64,000 nucleotides of DNA from Schleiferiaceae bacterium (GTDB lineage: Bacteria; Bacteroidota; Bacteroidia; Flavobacteriales; Schleiferiaceae). The notes beneath the pieces are model-generated. The model was not told where the DNA came from. It searched no databases and worked only from the letters and a program-made list of their open reading frames with translations. This document shows positions 1 through 8,328 of this stretch, one piece after another. The translations under genes and the position numbers were made by a program. Numbering within the stretch: the first letter of the stretch is position 1; each line of letters starts with the position of its first letter. The DNA lies in NCBI GenBank assembly GCA_018401735.1, contig JAGYKI010000001.1:209613-273612 (forward strand). Direction: 5' to 3'.

Positions 1-2
1 TT

Positions 3-1898
3 CTTTTAGGTGCCAATTATGAAGAACTAGGTTTAGCAGTAAATGACTTAGAACTATTTCAACGCATTACAAAAAATCCTCAAGTAAGAGGACAAGAGGG
101 TTTTAAAGATAAGGTAACGGGTAAGTTTAGTACTGCTCAATTAAAGCAGTATATCCAAAATATCGAGGATAATGTAAATAACGATCCTCAGGCTTCAGCG
201 GCTTTCCAGCAATGGATTAACTTCGAAAATGGTACTCGTGATGAAGCTTTACGCAATAAGTATCTTTATGCAGTGCGTAAAGGTTTATATATGCCTTCTG
301 CTTTAGCAAAAGCGGATTACAATCGCCGTAATGATTTAAGCACGATTCAGTACCTCGGATTAGAATATAGTTCTATCGTTGATTCCACTGTTGAAGTTAG
401 CGATAGTGAATTAAAATCCTATTACAAGAAAAATAGCGATGACTTTAAAAGCGAAGGCACTCGTGATATAGCGTTTGTTAATTTCCCCGTGCAGCCTTCT
501 GCTAAAGATCGTATGGTTTTACAAAACGAATTAAGAGAATATTTAGCCGATCAAATAATAACCGTGAGAGGCAGAACAGATACCTTAGTAAGTTTTGCTA
601 ATACTGATGATGACTCGTCATACGCGGTCGGTCGCTCTGATTTGAATGTTACCGCTGCCTTCTATGAGAAAGAGGCTTTAACAGCACCCATGGATTCCAT
701 CTTATTCGAACAAGAAAAGGGCTTTATTTATGGTCCTTACGAAGAAAATGGCGTTTATGCTTTAGCTAAGATTAGTGATATTGCCTACGTTCCAGATTCG
801 GTTCAAGCCCGTCATATATTATTAAGTTTTCAAGGCGCTGCTAATGGTCGCTCAGAGTCTACTCGCGCACCTCAGGATGCCAAAAACCTAGCCGATAGCC
901 TGTTAAAGGTAGTAAGCGAGGATAGTACTCAGTTTGGTGCTTTAGCAAAACAATATTCAGATGATCCGGGTTCCGGTGCAAAAGGTGGTGCTTTAGGTTG
1001 GTTTAGCCAAGGACAAATGGTGGCTTCCTTTAATAAGTATTGTTTCTTTAATGAAAAGGGAGATATTGGCCTTGTGTTCTCTCAATTTGGCTTCCATATT
1101 ATTCACATTCAAGATCAGAAGGGTTCGAATAAATCTTTGAAATTGGTTAAAATCCAACGTCAAATTGAAGCAAGTGATGTTACCCGCGATAGTATCTACG
1201 ATTTAGCAAGTAAGTTTGCTGCTGAGGCTAATGCCGAAGGGGCTGATTTTGCTGAAGTTGCTTCTAATTTAGGATACAACCCTCGTCCTGCAGCTAATAT
1301 CGGAGTATTCCAAGAGAGCATTTTAGGGATAGGTCAAAACCGTGAGGTGGTGCGTTGGGTTCACAATGAAGAAACTGCTCTAGGTGCCATCCAGTTATTT
1401 AATCAAGACAATAATTCTTTTCTGGTAACTCAGTTAACTCAAATTCAGCCCGAGGGAACACTGCCTTTTGAAATGGTTAAAGAAAGAATTGCACCTTTAG
1501 TTCGTAAAGAGAAAAAAGGTGAGATGTTAAGCGAGAAACTGAAGGCTGCTCAAGCTAGTCAAAGCGATTTTGCAGCTTTAGCCGCAGATTTAGGGGTGCA
1601 GGTTAAGAATCAAGGAATTAATTTCGCTACTTCTAATTTAACCGGTTTCGGTAACGAGCCGAAAATAATTGGCGCTGCCACAAGCTTAGCTTTAAATACT
1701 ACTTCAGAGCCAATTATTGGTGAAAGAGGTGTTTATTTAGTAAGAGTGAGCGCTCGAACAGATGCCGAAGAATTAAGTAGTTACGAGTCTGAACAAATTA
1801 GAATCGAAACCGAAATGGTAAATTTAGCTGATCAGAAAGTATTCGAGTCGATTAAAAACTCGGCCGAGATAATTGATAATCGTCCTAAATTTTACTAG
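3..1898 (+). CDS. Peptidylprolyl isomerase, PpiD/SurA-type periplasmic chaperone (5' end outside window)
   Basis: The frame is open from the window edge, and the first in-frame ATG (273) lies well inside the protein, so the start is upstream and the N-terminal membrane anchor is not seen. Counting from that ATG, a parvulin-type rotamase domain covers roughly residues 175-285 (ARHILLSF at its start, GGALGWFSQGQM and the FGFHIIHI strand near its end). Alpha-helical SurA_N-like sequence precedes it and a second, weaker chaperone-like region follows. The family catalyses prolyl cis-trans isomerisation and assists folding of exported outer-membrane proteins. The gene ends in TAG just before a strong terminator. 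The assignment is firm; PpiD versus another parvulin chaperone cannot be settled without the N-terminus. Confidence 0.85.
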   Translation, partial: LLGANYEELGLAVNDLELFQRITKNPQVRGQEGFKDKVTGKFSTAQLKQYIQNIEDNVNNDPQASAAFQQWINFENGTRDEALRNKYLYAVRKGLYMPSALAKADYNRRNDLSTIQYLGLEYSSIVDSTVEVSDSELKSYYKKNSDDFKSEGTRDIAFVNFPVQPSAKDRMVLQNELREYLADQIITVRGRTDTLVSFANTDDDSSYAVGRSDLNVTAAFYEKEALTAPMDSILFEQEKGFIYGPYEENGVYALAKISDIAYVPDSVQARHILLSFQGAANGRSESTRAPQDAKNLADSLLKVVSEDSTQFGALAKQYSDDPGSGAKGGALGWFSQGQMVASFNKYCFFNEKGDIGLVFSQFGFHIIHIQDQKGSNKSLKLVKIQRQIEASDVTRDSIYDLASKFAAEANAEGADFAEVASNLGYNPRPAANIGVFQESILGIGQNREVVRWVHNEETALGAIQLFNQDNNSFLVTQLTQIQPEGTLPFEMVKERIAPLVRKEKKGEMLSEKLKAAQASQSDFAALAADLGVQVKNQGINFATSNLTGFGNEPKIIGAATSLALNTTSEPIIGERGVYLVRVSARTDAEELSSYESEQIRIETEMVNLADQKVFESIKNSAEIIDNRPKFY

Positions 1899-1920
1899 TC
1901 CAAAATAGTCTTTATACTGA

Positions 1921-1947
1921 GCCACCCAGAAGGGTGGCTTTTTTTTT
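1921..1947 (+). terminator. Rho-independent terminator after the PPIase gene
   Basis: A perfect 7-bp stem (GCCACCC/GGGTGGC) with an AGAA loop is followed directly by nine T. It lies 22 bp after the stop codon. Confidence 0.93.
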
Positions 1948-1964
1948 GGAAAAAATCTACTCTT

Positions 1965-1997
1965 TTGCTCAAAGCGGAATAAGCTTAGTTATTTTTG
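1965..1997 (+). promoter_or_regulatory. Bacteroidota-type promoter of the S46 peptidase gene
   Basis: TATTTTTG at 1990-1997 matches the TAnnTTTG -7 box exactly. A TTG at 1965-1967, 22 bp upstream, could be the -33 element. The box is 20 bp before the ATG at 2018 and follows the terminator of the previous gene, so a promoter is needed here. The spacing is slightly long. Confidence 0.5.
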
Positions 1998-2017
1998 TGT
2001 TCGTATAAAAAATTAGA

Positions 2018-4237
2018 ATGAAAAAAGTATATCTATTCCTACTCAGTCTTAGCATTTCTTTCAGTGCCTTAGCGCGCGAAGGAATGTGGCTGCCGCAGCT
2101 TTTAGCGCAGCTTAATTACTCAGAAATGCAACGCATGGGCTTGCAAATTAGCGCCGAGGATATTTACAGCGTAAATCAGTCTTCCCTTAAAGATGCAATC
2201 GTTCATTTTAATGGAGGCTGCACGGGCGAGCTAATTAGCAGTAAAGGATTATTGCTCACCAATCACCACTGTGGTTTCAGCATGATCCAATCGCATTCTA
2301 CTTTAGAAAAAAACTATCTGAAAGATGGCTTTTGGGCGATGAATCTGAAGGAAGAACTTGCTAATCCAGGTGTATTTGCTTCGATCGTAAAATCATTAGA
2401 AGACGTTACTAATCAGGTATTGGAAGGGGTGGATCAGAACTTATCTGCCGAGGAGCGAGAAAAAGCCATGGCGGCCAATATTAGAACCATTTTAGCCGCC
2501 GAAAAGGAGAAAAATCCCAAGTTAGATTTTGAAATTAAAGACTTTTTCTACGGTAATCAATACATCCTTATTAGCAAAGCCATTTACCGCGATGTGCGTT
2601 TGGTGGGAGCGCCTCCGAGTAGTATTGGAAAATATGGCGCAGATACCGACAATTGGGTTTGGCCTCGTCATACTGGCGATTTCTCAATTTTTCGCGTGTA
2701 CGCAGATGCGAATAATGAAGCTGCCGAATATGATCTTAACAATGTGCCTTATACGCCAAAACAGCATCTAAAAGTAAACATTGCGGGTACTAATGACGGA
2801 GATTTCACCATGGTCTATGGTTATCCTGGTAGCACGCAGCAATATTTACCTGCTTCTGAGGTAAATAATATTATAAGTGAATACAACCCTTTTCGAATTT
2901 CCATTCGCGATGAAATTTTGGCAATTTTAGATGCGAAAATGCGTGTAGATGAGGCTACTCGTTTAAAATATGCAAGTAAATACGCGCGTATCAGCAACAG
3001 CTGGAAAAGATGGAAAGGAGAGATTATTGGCGTAGAGGCAACCAATGGAATTATTGAGAAGCGCAAAGAAGAAGTGCGTTTTACCAAGGCATCGCGCAAA
3101 ATTCCCGCTATTGCCGAGTATGAGCACTTGGTACCAGAAATGGTTATTGCTTATGAAAGGCGCGTTCCGCTTTATTTAGAGCGCTATGCTTATATCGAAG
3201 TTGGATATTACGGCTTGGAAAGCTTCCGTCATTTATTGGCTTATTCTAAGTTGGTAGATTTAAAGGAGAAAAATGCTTTGGCAGATGACTTACAAAAAGA
3301 AGGCGAGCGTTTGGCTTTGCGTTTAGAAGGTTTTAGGAAAGACTTTGATGCAGACCTGGAAGCTGAAGTGGCCCAAAAAATTCTACCTCTTTATTTGGAT
3401 GCAATTGCAACGGATTTGCCCGAAATTATTGAGGAGCTAAAGTCGAAAGATGCCAAAGCAAGGGCTAAATATATTTCTAAGTTATTCGCTAAGAGTCCAT
3501 TAGCGGATCAGGGTTTTAAAGATTTATTGGCTAATGATCCAGGGAAAGCGGCCAAGATGGTACTAAAATCAGAGGCTTACCAATTAAGTATGGCCATGTA
3601 CAAGCACTTTATTTCTGTTTTAAATCCAGCTGTCGCTGACCAAGATGCCGAAATTGAAAAACTACAAGCCACTTATGTAAAGGCTTTACAAATTGCTTTT
3701 CCAGAACAAGCTATGTATCCTGATGCGAATAGTACTTTAAGAGTATCTTACGGAACGGTAGAGCCTTATGAAGCGCGCGATGGAGTGGAATATGAAAGCC
3801 GTACTTATTTAGAAGGGGTATTGGAAAAATATGTGCCAGGAGACTATGAATTTGACCTTCCCTCTCGATTAATTGAATTGCATAATAGCAAGGATTATGG
3901 CCCTTATGGCGAGAATGGTAAAATGCCTGTTTGTTTCGTAGCTACCAATCACACTACTGGCGGTAACTCGGGTAGCCCTGTTTTGAATGCTTACGGCGAG
4001 CTGATTGGTTTGAATTTCGACCGCGCTTGGGAAGGAGTAATGAGTGACATGTACTTTGATACCCGTCGTTGTCGCAATATTATGGTAGATCTACGCTACG
4101 TTCTTTTTATCGTTGACAAATTTGCCGGAGCAGGCTATTTGGTCGAAGAAATGGATTTGGAAACAGAAAGCGTGGCTATGCGCATAGCTAAAGCAGAGGC
4201 TTTAAAAGCAGAGCAAGAAAAAGTATTGGCAGAATAG
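2018..4237 (+). CDS. S46 family dipeptidyl peptidase, predicted DPP11 (Asp/Glu-specific)
   Basis: A 739-residue exported serine exopeptidase, close to the family's usual 700-720. A signal peptide (about residues 1-20, ending ALA-REGMW) targets it to the periplasm. The chymotrypsin-like triad is visible: His84 in TNHHCG, Asp221 in HTGDFS and Ser651 in GGNSGSP. S46 enzymes release dipeptides from oligopeptide N-termini, feeding amino-acid catabolism. In P. gingivalis DPP11 the residue 18 positions after the catalytic Ser is Arg673, which selects acidic P1 residues; DPP7 has Gly there. Here the same position is Arg669 (LNFDRAWEG), so Asp/Glu specificity is predicted. The gene is single, with its own promoter and terminator. 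Confidence 0.93.
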   Translation: MKKVYLFLLSLSISFSALAREGMWLPQLLAQLNYSEMQRMGLQISAEDIYSVNQSSLKDAIVHFNGGCTGELISSKGLLLTNHHCGFSMIQSHSTLEKNYLKDGFWAMNLKEELANPGVFASIVKSLEDVTNQVLEGVDQNLSAEEREKAMAANIRTILAAEKEKNPKLDFEIKDFFYGNQYILISKAIYRDVRLVGAPPSSIGKYGADTDNWVWPRHTGDFSIFRVYADANNEAAEYDLNNVPYTPKQHLKVNIAGTNDGDFTMVYGYPGSTQQYLPASEVNNIISEYNPFRISIRDEILAILDAKMRVDEATRLKYASKYARISNSWKRWKGEIIGVEATNGIIEKRKEEVRFTKASRKIPAIAEYEHLVPEMVIAYERRVPLYLERYAYIEVGYYGLESFRHLLAYSKLVDLKEKNALADDLQKEGERLALRLEGFRKDFDADLEAEVAQKILPLYLDAIATDLPEIIEELKSKDAKARAKYISKLFAKSPLADQGFKDLLANDPGKAAKMVLKSEAYQLSMAMYKHFISVLNPAVADQDAEIEKLQATYVKALQIAFPEQAMYPDANSTLRVSYGTVEPYEARDGVEYESRTYLEGVLEKYVPGDYEFDLPSRLIELHNSKDYGPYGENGKMPVCFVATNHTTGGNSGSPVLNAYGELIGLNFDRAWEGVMSDMYFDTRRCRNIMVDLRYVLFIVDKFAGAGYLVEEMDLETESVAMRIAKAEALKAEQEKVLAE

Positions 4238-4290
4238 AATTCGAAATTTGGGCTGAGAAGCCTATTTCTAATCGAAATGTGATAAATAAA

Positions 4291-4325
4291 AAGCGGCTAG
4301 GTCTTTATACTAGCCGCTTTTTTTT
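4291..4325. terminator. Bidirectional terminator between convergent genes
   Basis: A perfect 10-bp stem (AAGCGGCTAG/CTAGCCGCTT) with a 9-nt loop is flanked by a T run on the right and an A-rich run on the left. It can therefore end both the S46 peptidase transcript and the convergent DsbA-family transcript. Confidence 0.9.
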
Positions 4326-4332
4326 ATGCCTT

Positions 4333-4965
4333 TTAAGGACTAAGTAGATCCAAAAGGTTTTTTTCTAAGCTCTCATAGTCTTGGTAGCCACGCGCAATTA
4401 AATAGGCTTTATCCTTATCTTGAAATATTACTGCGGGAAAACCACTAATTCCCCATTTGCGAACAATGGCAAATTCTTCATTAACCAGTTCTAGGCGATC
4501 TTTATCTACCATTAATTTCATAAAGTCTTCGGCATTCATGCCAAAGTCTTCAGCACAGTGTCCATAGGTTTTAGCCGATGCAGGCTCCAGCCCTTCTTGG
4601 TAAAAAGCTTGCTGCATGCGTCTAGCAAATGGTAGGGCATTATCAGGCTGATAAGTTCGGAATGCTGCCAGCGCTAAAGCGCCCGGTAAAGAGCTTAAAA
4701 AAGCTTCTCCCTTTTCTTGTAAGGCATAAAATTCAGGACTAAATGGTTGTCCGCTCATTTCTTCAATGCGCTTAAATGTATTTACTATTTCTGGAGATAA
4801 ATCACCTATTGAACCTTCGCGGTCGCCGATTACCATCCCACCCGACATTACGCGAAAGTCGATCCGATCTTTATATTCTTCCTGCAACTTTTGGATGTTG
4901 GCACTAAAGCCATAGCACCAACTGCAGAGAACGTCAAAAACATAGTATATAACAGGTCTTTCCAT
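4333..4965 (-). CDS. DsbA-family (FrnE-like) thiol-disulfide oxidoreductase
   Basis: A 210-residue single-domain protein with a thioredoxin-like CSWC redox motif at Cys14/Cys17, right after the first beta strand (VIYYVFDVL). This layout is typical of cytoplasmic FrnE/DsbA-like proteins. There is no signal peptide, so it probably acts in the cytosol. A cis-proline-type segment (GISGFPAVIF) lies near residues 173-182, where thioredoxin folds need it. The substrate is unknown. The gene is alone between a shared terminator and a long upstream gap. Confidence 0.85.
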   Translation of the reverse strand: MERPVIYYVFDVLCSWCYGFSANIQKLQEEYKDRIDFRVMSGGMVIGDREGSIGDLSPEIVNTFKRIEEMSGQPFSPEFYALQEKGEAFLSSLPGALALAAFRTYQPDNALPFARRMQQAFYQEGLEPASAKTYGHCAEDFGMNAEDFMKLMVDKDRLELVNEEFAIVRKWGISGFPAVIFQDKDKAYLIARGYQDYESLEKNLLDLLSP

Positions 4966-5080
4966 TATCTATTGAAAATTAGTGGTTTTGATTTCCTTAT
5001 TGCTGATATTCAGTATTTACAAATATTAATATTTCTTGTATATTCGCCTTAGGGAAAGCAAGAATTTGATCTTTAAATAA

Positions 5081-5165
5081 AGTCGCAAAGTACTAAAGTA
5101 CGAGCAAAGCCATGAGGGTCTTTTCTTAAAAGAAATTAGTTTTTAATTCTGTTAAAGGGCGGTAT
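5081..5165 (+). promoter_or_regulatory. Candidate structured leader RNA resembling half of a c-di-GMP-I (GEMM) aptamer
   Basis: GCAAA (5085-5089) is followed by a 4-bp GTAC/GTAC stem with a TAAA loop (5090-5101), then GA and GCAAAGCC (5104-5111), then GAGGGTCTTT. GEMM aptamers have the same order: GCAAAcc, a hairpin closed by a GNRA loop, GACGCAAAGCC, then GGGxCU. A second hairpin (TCTTTT/AAAAGA) follows. The conserved right-hand receptor is not convincing here, so this is a candidate only. Confidence 0.25.
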
Positions 5166-5336
5166 ATGAAAGTAGCAAGTAGGCAAATTAAGGGCTCATC
5201 AGACCTTGAATTCGGGCTCTATTTAGATTCTGAATTGATTATCAATCTGCATGGATATGAAAGGCTTACGGCCTTGGAAATCTTACAAAAGTCATTTATC
5301 CCTTCGGTTGAATTCTCAAATAAAATTCAATTTTAA
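5166..5336 (+). CDS. Possible small protein (56 aa) upstream of the hybrid kinase
   Basis: An ATG-to-TAA frame of 56 codons, just after the candidate structured leader and 54 bp before the kinase. The translation starts MKVASRQIKGSSDLEFGLYL and has an amphipathic second half (LTALEILQKSF). No family is recognised. It could be a small co-expressed regulator or a chance frame; its position between a structured leader and a sensor kinase is the only support. Confidence 0.3.
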   Translation: MKVASRQIKGSSDLEFGLYLDSELIINLHGYERLTALEILQKSFIPSVEFSNKIQF

Positions 5337-5390
5337 GGTTTCTTGCCGACAGCATCGGTTTTAAGCACAATCAAATACTAAACTAAGATT

Positions 5391-7127
5391 TTGTCAAATT
5401 CTGCATCGATGAGTGAAATCGAAGATTTAAATCGAGCTTTAGAGGAAGAACGAGCAAAAGTGTGGAAGCTAGAGAGGGATTATGCCCAAAGTAAAGCAGA
5501 ACTTTCTCAGTGTAAGCGAGAACTACAATCATTAGATCAACGAGCAAATGAAAGGTTGAATGCCAGTATTTCAGCCTTGCGCCGCCATCGTAATTTTTAC
5601 GAAAGTATCCTCAATAATGTACCGGCGGAAATTGTGGTGGCCGACAAGCATTTTAAATTTATTTATATAAATCCTCAAGTTGAGGAGAAAGAAGAAATTC
5701 GTGATTACTTAGTAGGTCGCGATGATTTTGACTTTTGTAGAATTAAGAAAAGACCCATATCTATTGCCGAAAATAGGCAAAGCATGTTCCTACAGGTACA
5801 GAAAACCAAGACCTTAAGTGAATGGGTGGAAGAAGTAGGAGAAGGCGAAGAAAAAAAGTTTTACTTAAGAAAACTGCTACCACTTTTTGGGGAAGACGAA
5901 ACAATTGAACTCTATATTGCCTACTCTTTAGAAATAACCGAAAGTGTTCAGTATCGGGAAGAATTGATTAATGCCCGTGATATAGCCCAAAAGGCAACCT
6001 TGGCAAAATCTGAATTTTTATCTAAAATTAGTCACGAGATACGCACTCCCCTAAACGCAATTATAGGTTTAACCAATATTCTCTTTCAGGAGGAACCTAA
6101 AACCGAGCAAGTTAATTACCTGCAGGCCATGAAGTTTTCCGCTGATACACTATTGGGTATCGTAAATGAAGTGCTGGACTTTTCTAAAATAGAGGCGGGG
6201 AAATTAAGCTTTGAGCAAATTCCCTTTAATCTTGAACACTTGTTACGCGGTATAGAAAGAACTTTTAGCTTTAAGCTCAACGAGTTAGGCATTGAGTTTA
6301 AGATTGAAACAGAAGACGGGATTCCTCCATTTCTAATCGGAGACCGCGTAAAGCTAAACCAGATCTTTTTAAATTTAGTGGGTAATGCGGTTAAGTTCAC
6401 AAGCCAGGGTGAAATTCTCATTGAAGCTGAAATTGAAGCGCAAGATGATAAGAGTATCGAAATCCTTTTTGCAGTAACCGATACTGGGGCAGGTATAGCA
6501 GCCGACAAATTGGAAACCGTATTTGAAAGTTTCACCCAAGAGGGCGATGATACTACCCGTAAATTTGGTGGTACGGGCCTAGGATTAACTATCACCCGCA
6601 AATTTATTGAAGCCCAAGGTGGAAAAATCTGGCTCGAAAGTAAAGCAGGGGAGGGGAGTACCTTTTTCTTTAAGCTAACTTTTGGTTATGAGTTTGAACC
6701 AAGAGTTGAAAAAGATAATGCACAATGGTCGAAAAATTTTGATAGCATAAGTAGCAAACGCTTATTGGTGGCAGAAGACAATTTGATGAATCAATTGGTT
6801 TTGCGTAAAATGCTCGAGCGTTGGAACCCTTCTATACTATTTGTGGAAAATGGCGCCGAAGCTCTTAATGCTTTGGAAACGGAAGCTTTCGACTTGGCCT
6901 TTTTTGATGTACAAATGCCTATTATGGATGGCATTACCGCGATAGAAATATGGCGTAAACGGGAGGCTCTTTTAATTAAAGATCCTACTCCTGTTGTCGC
7001 TCTTACGGCAGATGCGTTTAAAGAGTCACGTGAACGAGTATTACAAGCAGGAATGAACGATTTTCTGAGTAAACCCATCGAACTCTCTGAGTTAAGAAGG
7101 GTACTCGCTAAGTTTTTAATCGATTAA
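5391..7127 (+). CDS. Hybrid sensor histidine kinase (coiled coil-PAS-HisKA-HATPase-REC)
   Basis: A cytoplasmic sensor with no membrane segments. It has an N-terminal coiled coil (about 8-65), a PAS domain (about 68-185), a HisKA domain with phospho-acceptor His215 in SHEIRTPLNAIIG, a HATPase with intact N box (NLVGNAVKF), G1 (DTGAGIA) and G2 (GGTGLGL), and a receiver domain with Asp506 (FFDVQMPIMDG) and the conserved Lys in FLSKPI. It should autophosphorylate and pass phosphate to its own receiver. The frame opens with TTG at 5391; an ATG at 5409 would remove six residues and is at least as likely a start. Signal and output are unknown. It converges on the methylase gene with only 4 bp between stops. 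Confidence 0.93.
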   Translation: MSNSASMSEIEDLNRALEEERAKVWKLERDYAQSKAELSQCKRELQSLDQRANERLNASISALRRHRNFYESILNNVPAEIVVADKHFKFIYINPQVEEKEEIRDYLVGRDDFDFCRIKKRPISIAENRQSMFLQVQKTKTLSEWVEEVGEGEEKKFYLRKLLPLFGEDETIELYIAYSLEITESVQYREELINARDIAQKATLAKSEFLSKISHEIRTPLNAIIGLTNILFQEEPKTEQVNYLQAMKFSADTLLGIVNEVLDFSKIEAGKLSFEQIPFNLEHLLRGIERTFSFKLNELGIEFKIETEDGIPPFLIGDRVKLNQIFLNLVGNAVKFTSQGEILIEAEIEAQDDKSIEILFAVTDTGAGIAADKLETVFESFTQEGDDTTRKFGGTGLGLTITRKFIEAQGGKIWLESKAGEGSTFFFKLTFGYEFEPRVEKDNAQWSKNFDSISSKRLLVAEDNLMNQLVLRKMLERWNPSILFVENGAEALNALETEAFDLAFFDVQMPIMDGITAIEIWRKREALLIKDPTPVVALTADAFKESRERVLQAGMNDFLSKPIELSELRRVLAKFLID

Positions 7128-7131
7128 AAAA

Positions 7132-7854
7132 TTAACGAGCATCAATTATAAATATGCTTGGCTTTTTTTCTAAGTCGGGTTTGTTCTTTTTCCATTCTTG
7201 AATGGCCATTGATTTGATAAATTCGCTGGCTAAACTCACTTCCCGAGCAATGCATAATCGCGTTTGCGGCTGGCAATTATTCATCAAATCATCAAATAGC
7301 TTGTCATTGCGGTAAGGAGTTTCCATAAAGATTTGACTTTGGCCTGTTTTACGACTAAGGCTTTCTAAATGCCTAATTTTCTTTTTTCTTTCCGCAGAAT
7401 CCAATTCTAAATAGCCTACAAAAGCGAAATTTTGCCCATTCATTCCGCTAGCCATCATCGCCATAAAGATGGAGGACGGTCCTACCAAAGGAACTACTCT
7501 AATGTGTTTGGAATACGCAATATTTACGATTTCGGCTCCAGGGTCTGCAATGCCAGGCGCTCCTGCTTCCGATATTACCCCCATGTGTTCACCTTTTAAA
7601 CATGGTTCTAGATAGGAAGGATAGTCTAGGGGGTCGCTGAATTTATTAGTTACATAAAAAACCAAATCGCTTTGATTCTTAGCTGGAAATACCCTTTTAA
7701 TAAAGGCTCGAGCCGTTTTTTCGTTTTCAACAATATAATGATCGCAAAGATCTAAAACCTTTTTTACGGCTAAAGGCAAAACCTCTAAAGGTTCTACTTC
7801 TCCCATTAAAGAGGGAATTAAATAAAGCTTTCCCGGCGAATCAGAGTGTTCCAT
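7132..7854 (-). CDS. SAM-dependent methyltransferase, tetrapyrrole-methylase fold (RsmI-like)
   Basis: A 240-residue protein of the class III (tetrapyrrole methylase) fold. The SAM-site motif GVISEAGAPGIADPG is closely related to the signature of RsmI, which 2'-O-methylates C1402 of 16S rRNA. It is shorter than canonical RsmI (about 280) and lacks the usual opening LYVV.TPIGN form, having LYLIPSLMGE instead. It looks like the second, Bacteroidota-type paralogue, whose substrate is not established. It starts inside the end of the phosphatase gene (14-bp overlap), so the two are probably translated together. Confidence 0.8.
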   Translation of the reverse strand: MEHSDSPGKLYLIPSLMGEVEPLEVLPLAVKKVLDLCDHYIVENEKTARAFIKRVFPAKNQSDLVFYVTNKFSDPLDYPSYLEPCLKGEHMGVISEAGAPGIADPGAEIVNIAYSKHIRVVPLVGPSSIFMAMMASGMNGQNFAFVGYLELDSAERKKKIRHLESLSRKTGQSQIFMETPYRNDKLFDDLMNNCQPQTRLCIAREVSLASEFIKSMAIQEWKKNKPDLEKKPSIFIIDAR

Positions 7855-8305
7855 TATCTATTTTTTCTGCTATAATTTGGGTGGATGCGTCCAGTAAACG
7901 ATAAACTTGCTCAAAGCCTTCTTCACCGCCATAATAAGGGTCAGGCACATCTTGATTACCATGGGGACTAATTTGGTTAAGAATGAGATCTACCTTATCA
8001 AGATCGTTTTGATTACGAGCGAGCGTTTTTACATTATGAAGATTTGAATGATCCATTACAAATATATAATCAAAGGTATCAAAGTCTTCAACGCTAAACT
8101 TACGTCCTACAAATTTGCTGATATCTAATCCTTTTTTACGAGCGTGCATTATAGTTCGGATATCGGGCGCTTCGCCAATATGATAGGCTGCGGTTCCTGC
8201 ACTATCTACCTCCACCATTTTAGGATTAACCTTAGTCCGCAGTAATCCCTCGGCTAAGGGGGAACGACAGATATTTCCTAAACAAACCATCAATATTTTT
8301 TTCAC
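7841..8305 (-). CDS. Low-molecular-weight protein-tyrosine phosphatase
   Basis: A 154-residue cytoplasmic phosphatase with the P-loop CLGNICRS (Cys8 nucleophile, Arg14) and the general-acid Asp122 in VPDPYYGG. These are all the residues needed for the LMW-PTP cysteine-phosphate mechanism. Length is typical. It lies downstream of dnaA and overlaps the RsmI-like gene. In Bacteroidota such enzymes often sit in this conserved neighbourhood; the physiological substrate is not known. Confidence 0.92.
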   Translation of the reverse strand: MKKILMVCLGNICRSPLAEGLLRTKVNPKMVEVDSAGTAAYHIGEAPDIRTIMHARKKGLDISKFVGRKFSVEDFDTFDYIFVMDHSNLHNVKTLARNQNDLDKVDLILNQISPHGNQDVPDPYYGGEEGFEQVYRLLDASTQIIAEKIDNGTL

Positions 8306-8328
8306 AAGAATTACTTTAGGTTTTCAAT

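Larger units (their letters stand above)
4966..5390. other. 425-bp gap before the hybrid kinase gene
   Basis: Both flanking genes start from this gap, so it must hold two divergent promoters. An AT-rich block (about 5000-5045) is the likely promoter zone, but I see no exact TAnnTTTG box with a well-spaced TTG. It also contains a candidate structured leader (5081-5165) and a 56-codon open frame (5166-5336), listed separately. Confidence 0.5.

Noticed and set aside
6116..6601. 161-codon open frame on the minus strand
   Set aside because: Lies wholly inside the hybrid kinase gene and has no recognisable protein features; a shadow frame.
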